DNA of 64,000 nt from Mycolicibacterium komanii (GCF_001050035.1 NZ_CVTA01000063.1:189983-253982); one strand, 5' to 3'; shown: positions 1 to 8,987, numbered from the stretch's first letter. Translations and numbers: made by a program. Notes: a model not told the origin generated them from the letters alone.

Positions 1-107
1 ATTCGGAGATGTGGTTCACCGAGGCGTACTGGCCCGCGTTCCGGCGGGTCGACTTCCTGCGCGCGCTGCGCGATTACACCGGCCGCCATCGCCGGTACGG
101 AATGTGA
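1..107 (+). CDS. C-terminal fragment of an unidentified protein
   Basis: The frame beginning at base 3 is open from the left edge to a TGA at 105-107 and encodes about 34 residues rich in aromatic and basic amino acids, ending RHRRYGM. Codon composition is typical for the window. The next gene starts 15 bases later, so the two may be functionally linked. There is too little sequence to name a family. Confidence 0.5.
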   Translation, partial: SEMWFTEAYWPAFRRVDFLRALRDYTGRHRRYGM

Positions 108-122
108 TGCCACACTGAGAAC

Positions 123-1481
123 ATGGCTGCGCTGTCGGCGGTGGTCTTCGCGCTCAGCTGGTGGTTGGGGCTCTATCTGCTGGGCCGCGACCCGCGAAAA
201 CCCGTGCTGGTGCTGGCTGCAATCGGGTTGACGAGCTTCGCGGCGGTGGTGGCGCTGGACGCCGTGCGCACTATCAGCGGCGCCGACGTGCTCGGCCGCA
301 TCGAGGTCTACCTCGTCGCCGTTCCCGGCATCGCATGGTTCGCGGTGCTCCTCGAGCTGTCCCGGCCGCGCGACACTTGGCGCAGCCGCGCAGGTGAGCT
401 CGCGTTGATCGCGGTGGTCGCCGCGGCGGCGTTCGTCGGCGCCGCGATGGCCGGAAGTGTCGACGGCCCGCTGAGGCTCGGCCATTGGGTGATGTTCGCG
501 GCGGTGTCGCTGTCGTCGCTCGGGGCGCTGGTGAACGCGGTGATTCGCCGGTCGCAGCCGCGCCCGGTCGTCGGGTTCGTGGTGATCGCCACGCTGTTCT
601 TCGCGCTGGGCAACGCGATCCTGGTGATCCCGCTGGGGTTGGTGCCGAGCTGGCTGGCGCTGGCGTCGACGGGCTTCGACGTGGCACTGCTCGGCGTCGC
701 GGTCGCGATCGGGGACGCGTTCGACGAGGGACAGGCGTTGCGCGCCGACATGCTGCGCTCGTTCGCGGCGACGACGGTCGTGGCGGTGTTGTTCGGCGGG
801 CAGGCCCTGGTCGGTTTGGCCGTCACCGGGCACGACACCGCGCTGACCGTGCTGCTGTTCACCAGCCTGGCGGTGGCGATCGCGATCAACGTGCTGGCCG
901 ACCCATTGGCCGGCGCGCTCGACAGGCTGGCGTTCTCGCGGTCGCCGACCCTGCGGGCCGACCGCGCCGCGCTGCGCAGCACCGAGGCGGCATTGCCGCT
1001 GCGCAAGGACAATCCGCTCGACGGCGTCGACGAAGAGACGTTCGCCCGGCTGACCCGCCGCGCGCTGGGCCACTACGGCGACCTGTCCAAGCTGATCGCC
1101 AATCCGCTCACTCGGTTGCCGATCATCGACGAGCGGCTGGCGGCCCGCGCCGCACCCGACCAGCCGCTGGAACGCGCGACCGAACTCAAGGCGCTGCTGG
1201 CCGAGCGCATCGCCCGGCTCAAGCCGCGCGACGGCGGCGAGTTCGGCACCACCGAGGAGTGGCGCCACTACAACTCGCTGTACTTCCCGTACGTCGTCGG
1301 GGTTCGGGCCTACGCGCAGAACGCCACGGCCGCCGGGCTCGATCCCGTGGCCCGCCAGGCCTGGCAGTGGTTCGTCACCGAGGTGCCGCAACGGTCGCTG
1401 CACAACTGGCAGAACGCGGCCGCGCGGCTGATCGCCGCCGACCTGCGCCCCAACCTGGTGGCCGCGCGGACCGACGCCTGA
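123..1481 (+). CDS. Polytopic membrane protein with C-terminal cytoplasmic domain, function unknown
   Basis: The 452-residue product has about nine hydrophobic segments spread over residues 1-265 and then a soluble, charged, mostly helical tail of about 185 residues (around 270-452) with a segment containing EEWRHYNSLYFPYVVG. It resembles actinobacterial membrane proteins of unknown role with a cytoplasmic effector or sensory tail; I cannot assign a family. The ATG at 123 sits 6 nt after a CACACT -10-like element (111-116), which suits a leaderless mRNA. It follows the partial gene at the left edge by 15 bases. Confidence 0.75.
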   Translation: MAALSAVVFALSWWLGLYLLGRDPRKPVLVLAAIGLTSFAAVVALDAVRTISGADVLGRIEVYLVAVPGIAWFAVLLELSRPRDTWRSRAGELALIAVVAAAAFVGAAMAGSVDGPLRLGHWVMFAAVSLSSLGALVNAVIRRSQPRPVVGFVVIATLFFALGNAILVIPLGLVPSWLALASTGFDVALLGVAVAIGDAFDEGQALRADMLRSFAATTVVAVLFGGQALVGLAVTGHDTALTVLLFTSLAVAIAINVLADPLAGALDRLAFSRSPTLRADRAALRSTEAALPLRKDNPLDGVDEETFARLTRRALGHYGDLSKLIANPLTRLPIIDERLAARAAPDQPLERATELKALLAERIARLKPRDGGEFGTTEEWRHYNSLYFPYVVGVRAYAQNATAAGLDPVARQAWQWFVTEVPQRSLHNWQNAAARLIAADLRPNLVAARTDA

Positions 1482-1496
1482 GTCCCGGAACCGGGG

Positions 1497-1557
1497 CGCG
1501 AGCGCTCACTCCTGTACAGCTTGAGGGCCACAGACCGTACAAGGATGAGCGCTCGCG
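1497..1557. repeat. 61-bp imperfect inverted repeat with 12-bp perfect outer arms
   Basis: The arms CGCGAGCGCTCA (1497-1508) and TGAGCGCTCGCG (1546-1557) are exact reverse complements. The pairing continues imperfectly inward to GTAC-type ends (CTCCTGTAC against GTACAAGGA), leaving a loop of about 20 nt. It starts 15 bases after the stop of the membrane protein gene and could act as a terminator or an operator. There is no U-tract. The rest of the 168-bp gap to the next gene shows only a CAGTGT -10-like box at 1637-1642. Confidence 0.6.
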
Positions 1558-1649
1558 GTAGTGGGGTACTGGCCTTCTGACCTGCGGTTGGCAGTAGCTG
1601 GCAGCGTTCTGCGTCGATCTGGCAGCGGGATCTGAGCAGTGTCGGTGCC

Positions 1650-2075
1650 ATGACCACAGCAACCCGCCCGATCCGCGACACCGCCGACGACGGCGATGTC
1701 GGGACCGACTCCCTACTGCGTTTCGCGCTGCGTGCCGACGCGACCCTGTGTGGTGGCCTCGGGCTGATCATCGTGATGGCCGCCGACCCGCTCTCCCGAG
1801 TGAGCGGTCTGTCCGCCACTAGCGAGTGGATCGCCGGCGCAGCGCTCGTCGCCTACGGACTCGCGCTGTTCCTCGGCGCCGGGGTGCCCGACGTCCGGCG
1901 CCTCGGTGTCGGCGTGCTGGCCGGCAATCTCGCGTTCGCCGTCGTCGTGAGCGCGGTGCTGGTGGCCGGCCTGCTGCCGCTGACCGAGTTCGGCGTCGTG
2001 GGCATCGCCGCGTTCACCGTCGCGACCGTCGCGTTCGCGTGGGCCCAGTACCTCGGGATCCGTCGCCTGACGTGA
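1650..2075 (+). CDS. Small four-helix membrane protein, paralogue of the next gene
   Basis: The 141-residue product has a polar N-terminus, then LLRFALRADA, then four hydrophobic segments (about residues 30-47, 60-77, 83-105 and 112-133) ending near QYLGIRR. The same opening (FLRFALRADA) and ending (QYQGIRR) occur in the neighbour at 2167-2577, so the two are tandem duplicates. The ATG lies 7 nt after a CAGTGT -10-like box. The family is a mycobacterial integral membrane protein of unknown function. Confidence 0.75.
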   Translation: MTTATRPIRDTADDGDVGTDSLLRFALRADATLCGGLGLIIVMAADPLSRVSGLSATSEWIAGAALVAYGLALFLGAGVPDVRRLGVGVLAGNLAFAVVVSAVLVAGLLPLTEFGVVGIAAFTVATVAFAWAQYLGIRRLT

Positions 2076-2090
2076 TCCCCACATGACTGG

Positions 2091-2132
2091 TCCGGAGCCG
2101 CCGTCGTCAGAGGTTGCGGCGTCGGCTCCGGA
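2091..2132 (+). terminator. GC-rich hairpin between the tandem paralogues
   Basis: TCCGGAGCCG (2091-2100) pairs perfectly with CGGCTCCGGA (2123-2132), and further interrupted pairing continues inside (CCGTCG with CGGCG). It begins 15 bases after the stop at 2075 and ends 34 bases before the next ATG. There is no U-run, so it is either a weak intrinsic terminator or an attenuator that sets the relative expression of the two paralogues. Confidence 0.5.
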
Positions 2133-2166
2133 ACGGTCCCTTCACCCCCACCAGAAAGGAAATACG

Positions 2167-2577
2167 ATGACCGCTATCTCCACACCAAGACTCCGCGAGT
2201 CCAACGACTCGTTCCTGCGTTTCGCATTGCGGGCCGACGCGATAGCCAGCGGGCTCATGGGCCTGGCCGGTGTCGTGCTGGCGGGGTGGCTGGCCGATAT
2301 CTCAGGAACTTCGATCGCATTCGAGTACGCGGTGAGCGCGGTCTTCATCGCCTTCGCGATCGGCGTATTCGCGTTCGCCGCCATGCCGTCGGTGAAGGCC
2401 ACCGGCATGGTGATCGCCGTCGGAAACGTGGCGTACACCGTCGCCACCGTCGTGTTCGTCTTGGCCGATGTCTTCCCGTTGACGACCACCGGTGTCGTGC
2501 TCACGCTGGCGACCGGCGTCTACACGTTGGTGATGGCCGAGCTGCAGTACCAGGGTATCCGCCGCATCAACAAGTAG
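2167..2577 (+). CDS. Small four-helix membrane protein, second tandem paralogue
   Basis: The 136-residue product has four hydrophobic segments and the same FLRFALRADA start region and QYQGIRR end region as the gene at 1650-2075. The ATG at 2167 is chosen because AGAAAGGAAA just upstream (2153-2162) is a good ribosome binding site. An upstream in-frame start at 2083 would read through the hairpin and give an unrelated leader. It converges on coaA with 5 bases between stops. Function unknown. Confidence 0.8.
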   Translation: MTAISTPRLRESNDSFLRFALRADAIASGLMGLAGVVLAGWLADISGTSIAFEYAVSAVFIAFAIGVFAFAAMPSVKATGMVIAVGNVAYTVATVVFVLADVFPLTTTGVVLTLATGVYTLVMAELQYQGIRRINK

Positions 2578-2582
2578 CCCGG

Positions 2583-3536
2583 CTACAGCTTGCGCAGACG
2601 CAACCGGTTGATCGAGTGGTCGGCGTCCTTGCGCAGGACCAGCGTCGCCCGCGGCCGCGTCGGCAGGATGTTCTCGATCAGGTTGGGCCGGTTGATCGAA
2701 TGCCAGATGTCGCGGGCGGCGAACACGGCCTGCTCGTCGGTGAGCGTGGCGTAGTGGTGGAAGTGCGAGGCCGGGTCGGCGAACGCCGTCGTGCGCAAGC
2801 CGAGGAACCGATCGATGTACCACTGTTCGATGTCGTCGATGCGGGCGTCGACGTAGACCGAGAAGTCGAACAGGTCGGACACCATCAACGTCGGCCCGGT
2901 CTGCAGCACGTTGAGGCCCTCGAGGATCAGGATGTCCGGATGCCGCACGATCTGCTTCTCGCCGGGCACGATGTCGTAGAGCAGATGCGAGTACACGGGC
3001 GCACAAGCGTACTCCGCGCCTGACTTCACCGTCGTGACGAACCGCATCAGCGCGCGGCGGTCGTAACTCTCAGGGAAACCCTTGCGGCCCATCAGATTCC
3101 GACGAACCAGCTCGGCGTTCGGGTAGAGGAACCCGTCGGTCGTCACCAGGTCGACACGGGGATGGTGCTCCCAGCGCGCCAGAAGTGCCTGCAGCACACG
3201 GGCAGTCGTGGACTTGCCGACCGCGACGCTGCCCGCCACGCCGATCACGAACGGCACCGGCCGATCCGGATTCTGCGCCGACTCGCCGTTACCGTCACCG
3301 CCCAGGAACTCGGCGGTGGTGGCGAACAACCGCTGGCGCGCGGCGACCTGCAGATGGATCAGCCGGGCCAGCGGCAGGTACACCTCTTCGACTTCCAGCA
3401 GGTCGATCTTCTCGCCGATGCCGCGCAGCTTCGTCAGCTCGTCCTCGGTCAGTTTGAGCGGGGTCGACATGCGGAGATTCCGCCACTGACTCCGGTCGAA
3501 CTCCACGTATGGGCTGGGTTCGCTCAGCCGCGCCAT
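2583..3536 (-). CDS. coaA: Pantothenate kinase, type I (CoaA)
   Basis: Phosphorylates pantothenate to 4'-phosphopantothenate with ATP, the first and usually rate-setting step of coenzyme A synthesis in the cytosol. The 317-residue protein is nearly collinear with M. tuberculosis CoaA (Rv1092c) from the opening [11 protein letters not shown] to the ending NRLRLRKL. The P-loop [12 protein letters not shown] lies at residues 99-110, followed by the [10 protein letters not shown] segment typical of this P-loop kinase. Relative to the M. tuberculosis protein there is a short insertion (GGDGNGES) before the P-loop. It is transcribed away from the DUF885 gene, 30 bases apart. Confidence 0.97.
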   Translation of the reverse strand: MARLSEPSPYVEFDRSQWRNLRMSTPLKLTEDELTKLRGIGEKIDLLEVEEVYLPLARLIHLQVAARQRLFATTAEFLGGDGNGESAQNPDRPVPFVIGVAGSVAVGKSTTARVLQALLARWEHHPRVDLVTTDGFLYPNAELVRRNLMGRKGFPESYDRRALMRFVTTVKSGAEYACAPVYSHLLYDIVPGEKQIVRHPDILILEGLNVLQTGPTLMVSDLFDFSVYVDARIDDIEQWYIDRFLGLRTTAFADPASHFHHYATLTDEQAVFAARDIWHSINRPNLIENILPTRPRATLVLRKDADHSINRLRLRKL

Positions 3537-3566
3537 GCGCCCAGTGTTGCATTTACGGTTGTGAAC

Positions 3567-4778
3567 ATGGACGCCAGCACCTCAGATTCGTTGGTCCGCG
3601 AGTATCTGCTGCTCGGTCTGCGCTTCGACCGGGTGGAGGAGGGCTATGTCGACTCGTTCACCGGAGACGCGGCGCTGCGCCGCGCCGTCGCCGCCGAACC
3701 TCAGCCCGATCCCGCGGATCTGGCCCGGCAGGCCGAGCGGCTGCTTGGCGAGGTGACCTCGGTCGACGGGCTTGAGCAGCCGCGCAAGGACTACATCGGC
3801 GCGCACCTGCGGGCGCTGGCCTGCGCGGGCCGCAAATTCGCCGGTGAACAGGTCGGCTTCGTCGACGAGGTCGAGGCGTACTTCGACGTGCACATCGGCA
3901 AGGGCGATCCGGAGCGCTACCGCCAGGCCCACCGCCAGCTCGACGAGGTGCTGGACGGGTCCGGCCCGCTCGCCGACCGGACGCAGGCCTACCGCGCGGC
4001 CGAGGAGATCCCACCCGCGCGCCTCGAAGAGTGCATCCACGCGTTCTCCAGCGCACTGCGCGACCGTGTGCGCGCCGAGTACCCGCTGCCCGACGCGGAG
4101 ACCATCACCTACGAGGTGGTCACCGACAAGCCGTGGTCGGGCTTCAACTACTACCACGGGGACTACAAGTCGACGGTCGCCGTCAACGCCGACCTCAAAC
4201 AGCAGATGTCGAACCTGCCGCGGCTGGTCGCGCACGAGTCGTATCCGGGCCACCACACCGAGCACTGCCGCAAGGAGGTCGGCCTGGTCGAGGGCAGGGG
4301 ACAGGCCGAGCAGACCATCTTCCTGGTCAACACCCCGCAATGCCTGATGGCCGAGGGGCTGGCCGACCTCGCGCTGTACGCGGCGATCGGCCCCGACTGG
4401 GGCGCCTGGGCCGGTGAGATCTACGCCGACCTGGGCCTGCGGTTCGACGGCGAGCGCGCCCAGGCGGTGTCGGAGGCGACGGCCGCGCTGGCCGAGGTGC
4501 GCCAGGACGCGGCGCTGATGCTGCACGACGAACACCGCGATGTCGACGACGTCGTCGCGTTCCTCAAGCGGTGGCTACTGGTCAACGACCAGCGCGCCCG
4601 CCAGATGCTGCGGTTCCTGTCGTCGCCGCTGTGGCGCGCCTACACCAGCACCTACGTCGAGGGATACCGGTTGCTGCGGGGCTGGCTGGACGCCAGGCCC
4701 GCCGACGTCGGCCTGACCCAGCGGTTCGGCACTCTGCTCGACGAACCGTTGATCCCGTCGGTCCTACGGGCGGCCTGA
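3567..4778 (+). CDS. DUF885 family protein, putative metallopeptidase
   Basis: The 403-residue product belongs to the DUF885 family, which carries a gluzincin-like HExxxxxH arrangement; here [12 protein letters not shown] is visible in the second half. The family is thought to contain zinc carboxypeptidase or dipeptidase-like enzymes, but the substrate is unknown. ATG 3567 is chosen (GTG 3561 in the same frame is possible) because the frame upstream runs antisense through coaA. In M. tuberculosis, coaA and glyA are direct neighbours, so this gene is an insertion or a loss in that lineage. No signal peptide is visible. Confidence 0.8.
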   Translation: MDASTSDSLVREYLLLGLRFDRVEEGYVDSFTGDAALRRAVAAEPQPDPADLARQAERLLGEVTSVDGLEQPRKDYIGAHLRALACAGRKFAGEQVGFVDEVEAYFDVHIGKGDPERYRQAHRQLDEVLDGSGPLADRTQAYRAAEEIPPARLEECIHAFSSALRDRVRAEYPLPDAETITYEVVTDKPWSGFNYYHGDYKSTVAVNADLKQQMSNLPRLVAHESYPGHHTEHCRKEVGLVEGRGQAEQTIFLVNTPQCLMAEGLADLALYAAIGPDWGAWAGEIYADLGLRFDGERAQAVSEATAALAEVRQDAALMLHDEHRDVDDVVAFLKRWLLVNDQRARQMLRFLSSPLWRAYTSTYVEGYRLLRGWLDARPADVGLTQRFGTLLDEPLIPSVLRAA

Positions 4779-4866
4779 CTTTCTCCCGCCGAACGTGGGT
4801 TACCCGCACGCCTCCGGCGCATGTGGCGTGCGTTAATCCCACACTCGGCGGCCTGAGACGCCCGAC

Positions 4867-4872
4867 TAGGCT
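4867..4872 (+). promoter_or_regulatory. -10 element of a probable leaderless glyA promoter
   Basis: TAGGCT is separated by 7 nt from the glyA ATG at 4880. That spacing would put the transcript start on the initiation codon. No convincing -35 is visible, and no ribosome binding site precedes the ATG. Confidence 0.5.
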
Positions 4873-4879
4873 GAACCCC

Positions 4880-6343
4880 ATGACTGCAGACCCCGTGACC
4901 TCCAACGGTGCCGCTCCTGGCGCGGAGTACGCCGAGACCGCGAGCGCCGCCTACCGGGCCGCGTTGCAGGTGATCGAGTCGGTCGAGCCGCGCATCGCGG
5001 CCGCGACGCGCAAAGAGCTTGCCGATCAACGGGATTCGCTCAAGTTGATCGCCAGCGAGAACTACGCCTCGCCCGCGGTGCTGCTGACGATGGGCACCTG
5101 GTTCTCCGACAAGTACGCGGAGGGCACGATCGGACACCGGTTCTACGCGGGCTGCCAGAACGTCGACACCGTCGAGAGCCTCGCCGCCGAACACGCCCGC
5201 GAGCTGTTCGGGGCGCCGTACGCCTACGTTCAGCCGCACTCCGGCATCGACGCCAACCTGGTTGCCTTCTGGGCGATCCTGGCCACCCGCATAGAAGGTC
5301 CTGGACTCGCGGCCCTCAATGCCAAGCACGTCAACGACCTGTCCGAGGCGGACTGGGAGAAGCTGCGCAACAAGCTCGGCAACCAGCGCCTGCTGGGGAT
5401 GTCGCTGGACGCTGGCGGCCACCTCACCCACGGCTTCCGGCCCAACATCTCCGGCAAGATGTTCCACCAGCGCAGCTACGGCACCGACCCGAACACCGGG
5501 TTCCTCGACTACAGCGCGGTGGCCGAGGCCGCCCGAGAGTTCAAGCCGCTGATCATCGTGGCCGGCTACTCCGCCTACCCGCGGCGGGTCAACTTCGCCA
5601 CGATGCGCGAGATCGCCGACGAGGTCGGCGCGACGCTGATGGTCGACATGGCGCACTTCGCGGGCCTGGTCGCGGGCAAGGTGTTCACCGGCGACGAGGA
5701 CCCGGTGCCGCACGCCCACGTCACCACCACGACGACCCATAAGTCGCTGCGCGGGCCGCGCGGCGGGATGGTGCTCGCCCAGCCCGAGTACTCCGACGCC
5801 GTCGACAAGGGTTGCCCGATGGTGCTGGGCGGGCCGCTGTCGCACGTCATGGCCGCCAAGGCCGTCGCGCTCGCCGAGGCCCGACAGCCCTCCTTCCAGG
5901 CGTACGCGCAGCGCGTCGCCGACAACGCCCAGGCCCTGGCCGACGGATTCCTCAAGCGCGACGCCGGGCTGGTCACCGGCGGCACCGACAACCACATCGT
6001 GCTGCTCGACGTCACTTCGTTCGGCCTCACCGGGCGTCAGGCCGAGTCGGCGCTGCTCGACGCCGGCATCGTCACCAACCGCAACTCGGTGCCCGCGGAC
6101 CCGAACGGGGCCTGGTACACCAGCGGGATCCGGCTGGGCACCCCCGCGCTGACCACCCGGGGATTCGGCGCCGACGACTTCGACCGCGTGGCCGAGCTCA
6201 TCGTCGACGTGCTGTCCAACACCGAACCCCAGGGCACGTCGAAGGCCAAGTACACGCTGGCCGACGGCACCGCCGAGCGCGTGCACGCCGCCTCGGCCGA
6301 GCTGCTGGCCGCGAACCCCCTGTATCCGGGGCTGACGCTCTAG
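4880..6343 (+). CDS. glyA: Serine hydroxymethyltransferase, long form
   Basis: PLP enzyme interconverting serine plus tetrahydrofolate with glycine plus 5,10-methylene-tetrahydrofolate, supplying one-carbon units. The PLP lysine is K288 in [15 protein letters not shown], and the cofactor-binding VDMAHFAG segment is at 255-262. At 487 residues it is about 60 longer than M. tuberculosis GlyA1 (426), with an N-terminal extension and an insert at about 137-172 ([16 protein letters not shown] onward) before [13 protein letters not shown]. Other actinobacterial long SHMTs share this insert. The ATG at 4880 follows a -10 box at leaderless spacing. Confidence 0.95.
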   Translation: MTADPVTSNGAAPGAEYAETASAAYRAALQVIESVEPRIAAATRKELADQRDSLKLIASENYASPAVLLTMGTWFSDKYAEGTIGHRFYAGCQNVDTVESLAAEHARELFGAPYAYVQPHSGIDANLVAFWAILATRIEGPGLAALNAKHVNDLSEADWEKLRNKLGNQRLLGMSLDAGGHLTHGFRPNISGKMFHQRSYGTDPNTGFLDYSAVAEAAREFKPLIIVAGYSAYPRRVNFATMREIADEVGATLMVDMAHFAGLVAGKVFTGDEDPVPHAHVTTTTTHKSLRGPRGGMVLAQPEYSDAVDKGCPMVLGGPLSHVMAAKAVALAEARQPSFQAYAQRVADNAQALADGFLKRDAGLVTGGTDNHIVLLDVTSFGLTGRQAESALLDAGIVTNRNSVPADPNGAWYTSGIRLGTPALTTRGFGADDFDRVAELIVDVLSNTEPQGTSKAKYTLADGTAERVHAASAELLAANPLYPGLTL

Positions 6344-6360
6344 CTCGCGCGGCACGCTGG

Positions 6361-6404
6361 GTGGGAATTTTACGATTCCCACAGAATTGAGTTACTGTAA
6401 CCGC
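6361..6404 (+). promoter_or_regulatory. desA2 promoter with two overlapping palindromes
   Basis: A perfect 8-bp inverted repeat, GTGGGAAT (6361-6368) and ATTCCCAC (6375-6382), encloses TTTACG (6369-6374), which is a plausible -35. Eighteen bases further lies TACTGT (6393-6398), a plausible -10, inside the second palindrome GTTAC-T-GTAAC (6391-6401). The start codon at 6405 is at leaderless distance. A repressor bound to either palindrome would block RNA polymerase. Mycobacterial desA genes are known to be controlled by the TetR-type regulator MadR; assigning either site to MadR is inference. Confidence 0.6.
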
Positions 6405-7232
6405 ATGGCACAGAAACCTGTACCGAATGCGCTGATCCTCGAACTCGAGCCGGTCGTGCAGCAGGAGCTGCGTCGTCACATCGACACCGAGGATGTCTGG
6501 TACGCGCACGACTACGTCCCCTTCGACCAGGGCGAGAACTTCGCGTTCCTGGGCGGTAAGGACTGGGATCCGTCGCAGGTGACCCTGCCCAAGGACGTCA
6601 CCGATGCGCTCGAGATCCTGCTCATCACCAAGGACAACCTCGCCAGCTTCCACCGCGAGTTCGTCTTCAGCTTCATCCTCGAGGAGAAGTGGGGCCGCTG
6701 GATCGGCCGGTGGACCGCCGAGGAGCACCTGCACGCGATCGCGCTGCGCAACTACCTCGTCGTCACCCGGGAGATCGACCCGGCCGCCAACGAGGACGTG
6801 CGCGTCGAGCACGTGATGAAGGGCTACCGCGCCGACACCTACAGCCAGATCGAGCGGCTGGTGTTCATGGCCTTCTTCGAACGCGCTCACGCCGTGTTCT
6901 GCCGCAATCTCGAGGCGAAGATCACCGAGCCGGTACTCAAGAACCTCATCGGCCGCATCGCGAAGGATGAGGAGCGCCACGAGGAGTTCTTCGCCAACCT
7001 CGTCTCGCATCTGCTGTCGTCCAGCCGCGACGAGACGATCGATGCCATCGCGCGGCGCGCGGGCGAACTGGACGTCGTCGGCGGCGACATCGACGCGTAC
7101 GCCGACAAGGTGCAGCACGTCGCCGAGGCCGGGATCTTCGGGCCGGAGGAGTTGCGACGGGTGACCGCCGACCGGATCGCCGCGTGGGGTCTGGCCGACG
7201 AGCCGAAGCTGAGCGAGTTCACCTCCGCTTAA
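6405..7232 (+). CDS. desA2: Acyl-ACP desaturase-family protein DesA2
   Basis: Soluble ferritin-like di-iron protein of the acyl-ACP desaturase family, linked to unsaturation of mycolic acid or fatty acid precursors. The 275-residue product aligns throughout with M. tuberculosis DesA2 (Rv1094), including DYVPFDQGENFAFLGG, WTAEEHLHAIALR and KDEERHEEFFANL. Two ExxH di-iron motifs are visible (EEHLH and EERH). ATG 6405 is chosen because MAQKPV matches the family start; an in-frame upstream codon at 6387 lies in the promoter. It follows glyA by 61 bases, as in M. tuberculosis. Confidence 0.95.
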   Translation: MAQKPVPNALILELEPVVQQELRRHIDTEDVWYAHDYVPFDQGENFAFLGGKDWDPSQVTLPKDVTDALEILLITKDNLASFHREFVFSFILEEKWGRWIGRWTAEEHLHAIALRNYLVVTREIDPAANEDVRVEHVMKGYRADTYSQIERLVFMAFFERAHAVFCRNLEAKITEPVLKNLIGRIAKDEERHEEFFANLVSHLLSSSRDETIDAIARRAGELDVVGGDIDAYADKVQHVAEAGIFGPEELRRVTADRIAAWGLADEPKLSEFTSA

Positions 7233-7321
7233 CAGGGCGCTCATCACCGCGGGCGAGCAGCGGCGACACTACGGCGCGCCTGCACGGCGCATGTGCCGCA
7301 ACGGGAGTAGCGTCATTTGCG

Positions 7322-7540
7322 ATGGCTAGCGACGTGCTTTGCTGTCCGGGCGGTACCCGATCGTTGCGATCACGAGAGGGCCGGCCCCGGCCCTGGTGCC
7401 GCAGTGTCCGCCGACGGTTCGCGGGGGACCCGCGGATAGCAGGAGCGCTACGTGATCGATTCGCCTCTCCGGACCTACGTGCTCGACACCTCCGTGCTGT
7501 TGTCAGATCCCTGGGCCTGCACGCGCTTTGCCGAGCATGA
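7322..7540 (+). CDS. Candidate PhoAT-like antitoxin, overlapping phoH2
   Basis: A 72-codon frame begins at ATG 7322 and runs 89 bases into phoH2 in another frame. The product is Arg-rich ([17 protein letters not shown]). TAGCGT at 7308-7313 lies 8 nt before the ATG, a spacing suited to leaderless expression. Mycobacterial phoH2 is known to be preceded by a small overlapping antitoxin gene, phoAT, which is often unannotated; position and size fit here. I cannot compare it residue by residue with a described PhoAT, and basic frames are common by chance in GC-rich DNA. Confidence 0.4.
   Translation: MASDVLCCPGGTRSLRSREGRPRPWCRSVRRRFAGDPRIAGALRDRFASPDLRARHLRAVVRSLGLHALCRA
7420..7434 (+). promoter_or_regulatory. 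Hairpin just upstream of the phoH2 ribosome binding site
   Basis: CGCGGG (7420-7425) and CCCGCG (7429-7434) form a 6-bp stem with a GGA loop, 6 nt before the AGGAG ribosome binding site (7441-7445). A second short palindrome (AGGGCCGG with CCGGCCCT, 7377-7394) lies 25 nt further up. Both are within the candidate antitoxin frame, so translation of that frame would melt them. Confidence 0.4.
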
Positions 7541-8765
7541 GGTCGTGGTTCCGCTGGTCGTGATCAGCGAACTGGAAGCCAAGCGGCACCATCATGAGCT
7601 CGGCTGGTTCGCGCGTCAGGCCCTGCGGCTGTTCGACGATCTACGTCTCGAACACGGCCGGCTGGATCAGCCGATTCCCGTTGGCACACAAGGCGGCTCG
7701 CTGCACGTCGAGCTGAACCACAGCGACCCGTCGGTGCTTCCCGCCGGGTTCCGCACCGACAGCAACGACGCGCGGATCCTCACCGTAGCGGCCAATCTCG
7801 CCGCCGAGGGCAAGCACGTCACGCTGGTCAGCAAGGACATTCCGTTGCGCGTCAAGGCCGGTGCCGTCGGGTTGTCGGCCGACGAGTACCACGCCCAGGA
7901 CGTCATCACGTCCGGGTGGACGGGCATGACCGAGGTGGAGGTCGTGGCCGACGACATCGACGCGTTGTTCGCCGAGGGTGAGATCGATCTCGAGGCTGCT
8001 CGAAACCTACCCTGCCACACCGGTATTCGGCTGCTCGGCGGCACCTCGCACGCGCTGGGTCGCGTGACGCCGGAGAAGCGGGTGCAATTGGTGCGCGGCG
8101 ACCGGGAGGCGTTCGGGCTGCGCGGGCGCTCCGCCGAACAGCGTGTCGCGCTGGACCTGCTGCTCGACGAGTCCGTCGGCATCGTCTCGCTCGGCGGCAA
8201 AGCGGGCACCGGCAAGTCGGCGCTGGCGCTGTGCGCGGGACTGGAGGCGGTGCTCGAGCGCCGCACCCAACGCAAGGTCGTGGTGTTCCGTCCGCTGTAC
8301 GCGGTCGGCGGGCAGGATCTCGGCTATCTGCCCGGCAGCGAGAGCGACAAGATGGGGCCCTGGGCGCAGGCGGTCTTCGACACCCTGGAAGGACTGGCCA
8401 GCCCGGCGGTGCTCGAGGAGGTGCTCTCGCGCGGGATGCTCGAGGTGTTGCCGCTTACCCACATCCGGGGCCGGTCGCTGCACGACTCGTTCGTGATCGT
8501 CGACGAGGCCCAGTCGCTGGAACGCAACGTGCTGCTGACCGTGCTGTCGCGGCTCGGCGCCGGCTCACGCGTCGTGCTCACCCACGATGTCGCGCAACGC
8601 GACAACCTGCGCGTCGGCCGGCATGACGGCGTGGCGGCGGTGATCGAGAAGCTCAAGGGCCACCCGTTGTTCGCCCACATCACGCTGCTGCGCAGCGAGC
8701 GCTCACCGATCGCCGCGCTGGTGACCGAGATGCTCGAGGAGATCAGCCCCGGCGCACTGCCCTGA
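7452..8765 (+). CDS. phoH2: PhoH2: PIN-domain RNase fused to a PhoH RNA helicase/ATPase
   Basis: Two-domain protein of 437 residues. The N-terminal PIN domain (about 8-145) shows [11 protein letters not shown] with the first catalytic Asp, and later acidic residues in DSNDARIL. The C-terminal PhoH ATPase has Walker A GKAGTGKS (249-256) and Walker B FVIVDEAQ. Mycobacterial PhoH2 unwinds and cleaves RNA and behaves as the toxin part of a toxin-antitoxin pair with PhoAT. The GTG start at 7452 has an AGGAG site 6 nt upstream. The M. tuberculosis order desA2-phoH2 is conserved. Confidence 0.93.
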   Translation: MIDSPLRTYVLDTSVLLSDPWACTRFAEHEVVVPLVVISELEAKRHHHELGWFARQALRLFDDLRLEHGRLDQPIPVGTQGGSLHVELNHSDPSVLPAGFRTDSNDARILTVAANLAAEGKHVTLVSKDIPLRVKAGAVGLSADEYHAQDVITSGWTGMTEVEVVADDIDALFAEGEIDLEAARNLPCHTGIRLLGGTSHALGRVTPEKRVQLVRGDREAFGLRGRSAEQRVALDLLLDESVGIVSLGGKAGTGKSALALCAGLEAVLERRTQRKVVVFRPLYAVGGQDLGYLPGSESDKMGPWAQAVFDTLEGLASPAVLEEVLSRGMLEVLPLTHIRGRSLHDSFVIVDEAQSLERNVLLTVLSRLGAGSRVVLTHDVAQRDNLRVGRHDGVAAVIEKLKGHPLFAHITLLRSERSPIAALVTEMLEEISPGALP

Positions 8766-8987
8766 TCACGCGGTGCGGCGGCGATTGCTGCGGACCAGAT
8801 ACCAACCCGCGGCCGCCGCACCACCGAGAGCCACCATCCGGTCGGTCCGGTCGGCTCGCGGGAGGTCGAGCAGCGAAACCAGGCCCAGCACCGCGAATCC
8901 GGTGCCCAGAGCGGGTTGGCTGGTGGCCGTCGTGACCAGGGCGGTGCCGTGGTCGGTCAGGGTCGCGGGAGCTTCGTCGAGACGCAC
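8766..8987 (-). CDS. Small hypothetical protein with one hydrophobic stretch
   Basis: A 73-residue frame whose stop abuts the phoH2 stop tail to tail. The product has a hydrophobic segment (ALGTGFAVLGLVSLLDL, about 26-42), a second weaker one (VALGGAAAAGWYLV, about 52-65), and a basic end RSNRRRT. This pattern suits a small membrane protein. Similar short ORFs occur in mycobacteria, but I do not recognise a named family. The 82 bases between it and the LuxR gene hold nothing obvious. Confidence 0.55.
   Translation of the reverse strand: MRLDEAPATLTDHGTALVTTATSQPALGTGFAVLGLVSLLDLPRADRTDRMVALGGAAAAGWYLVRSNRRRTA

Noticed and set aside
2286..3023. Open frame antisense to coaA
   Set aside because: Low-complexity Arg/Val-rich product without supporting features.
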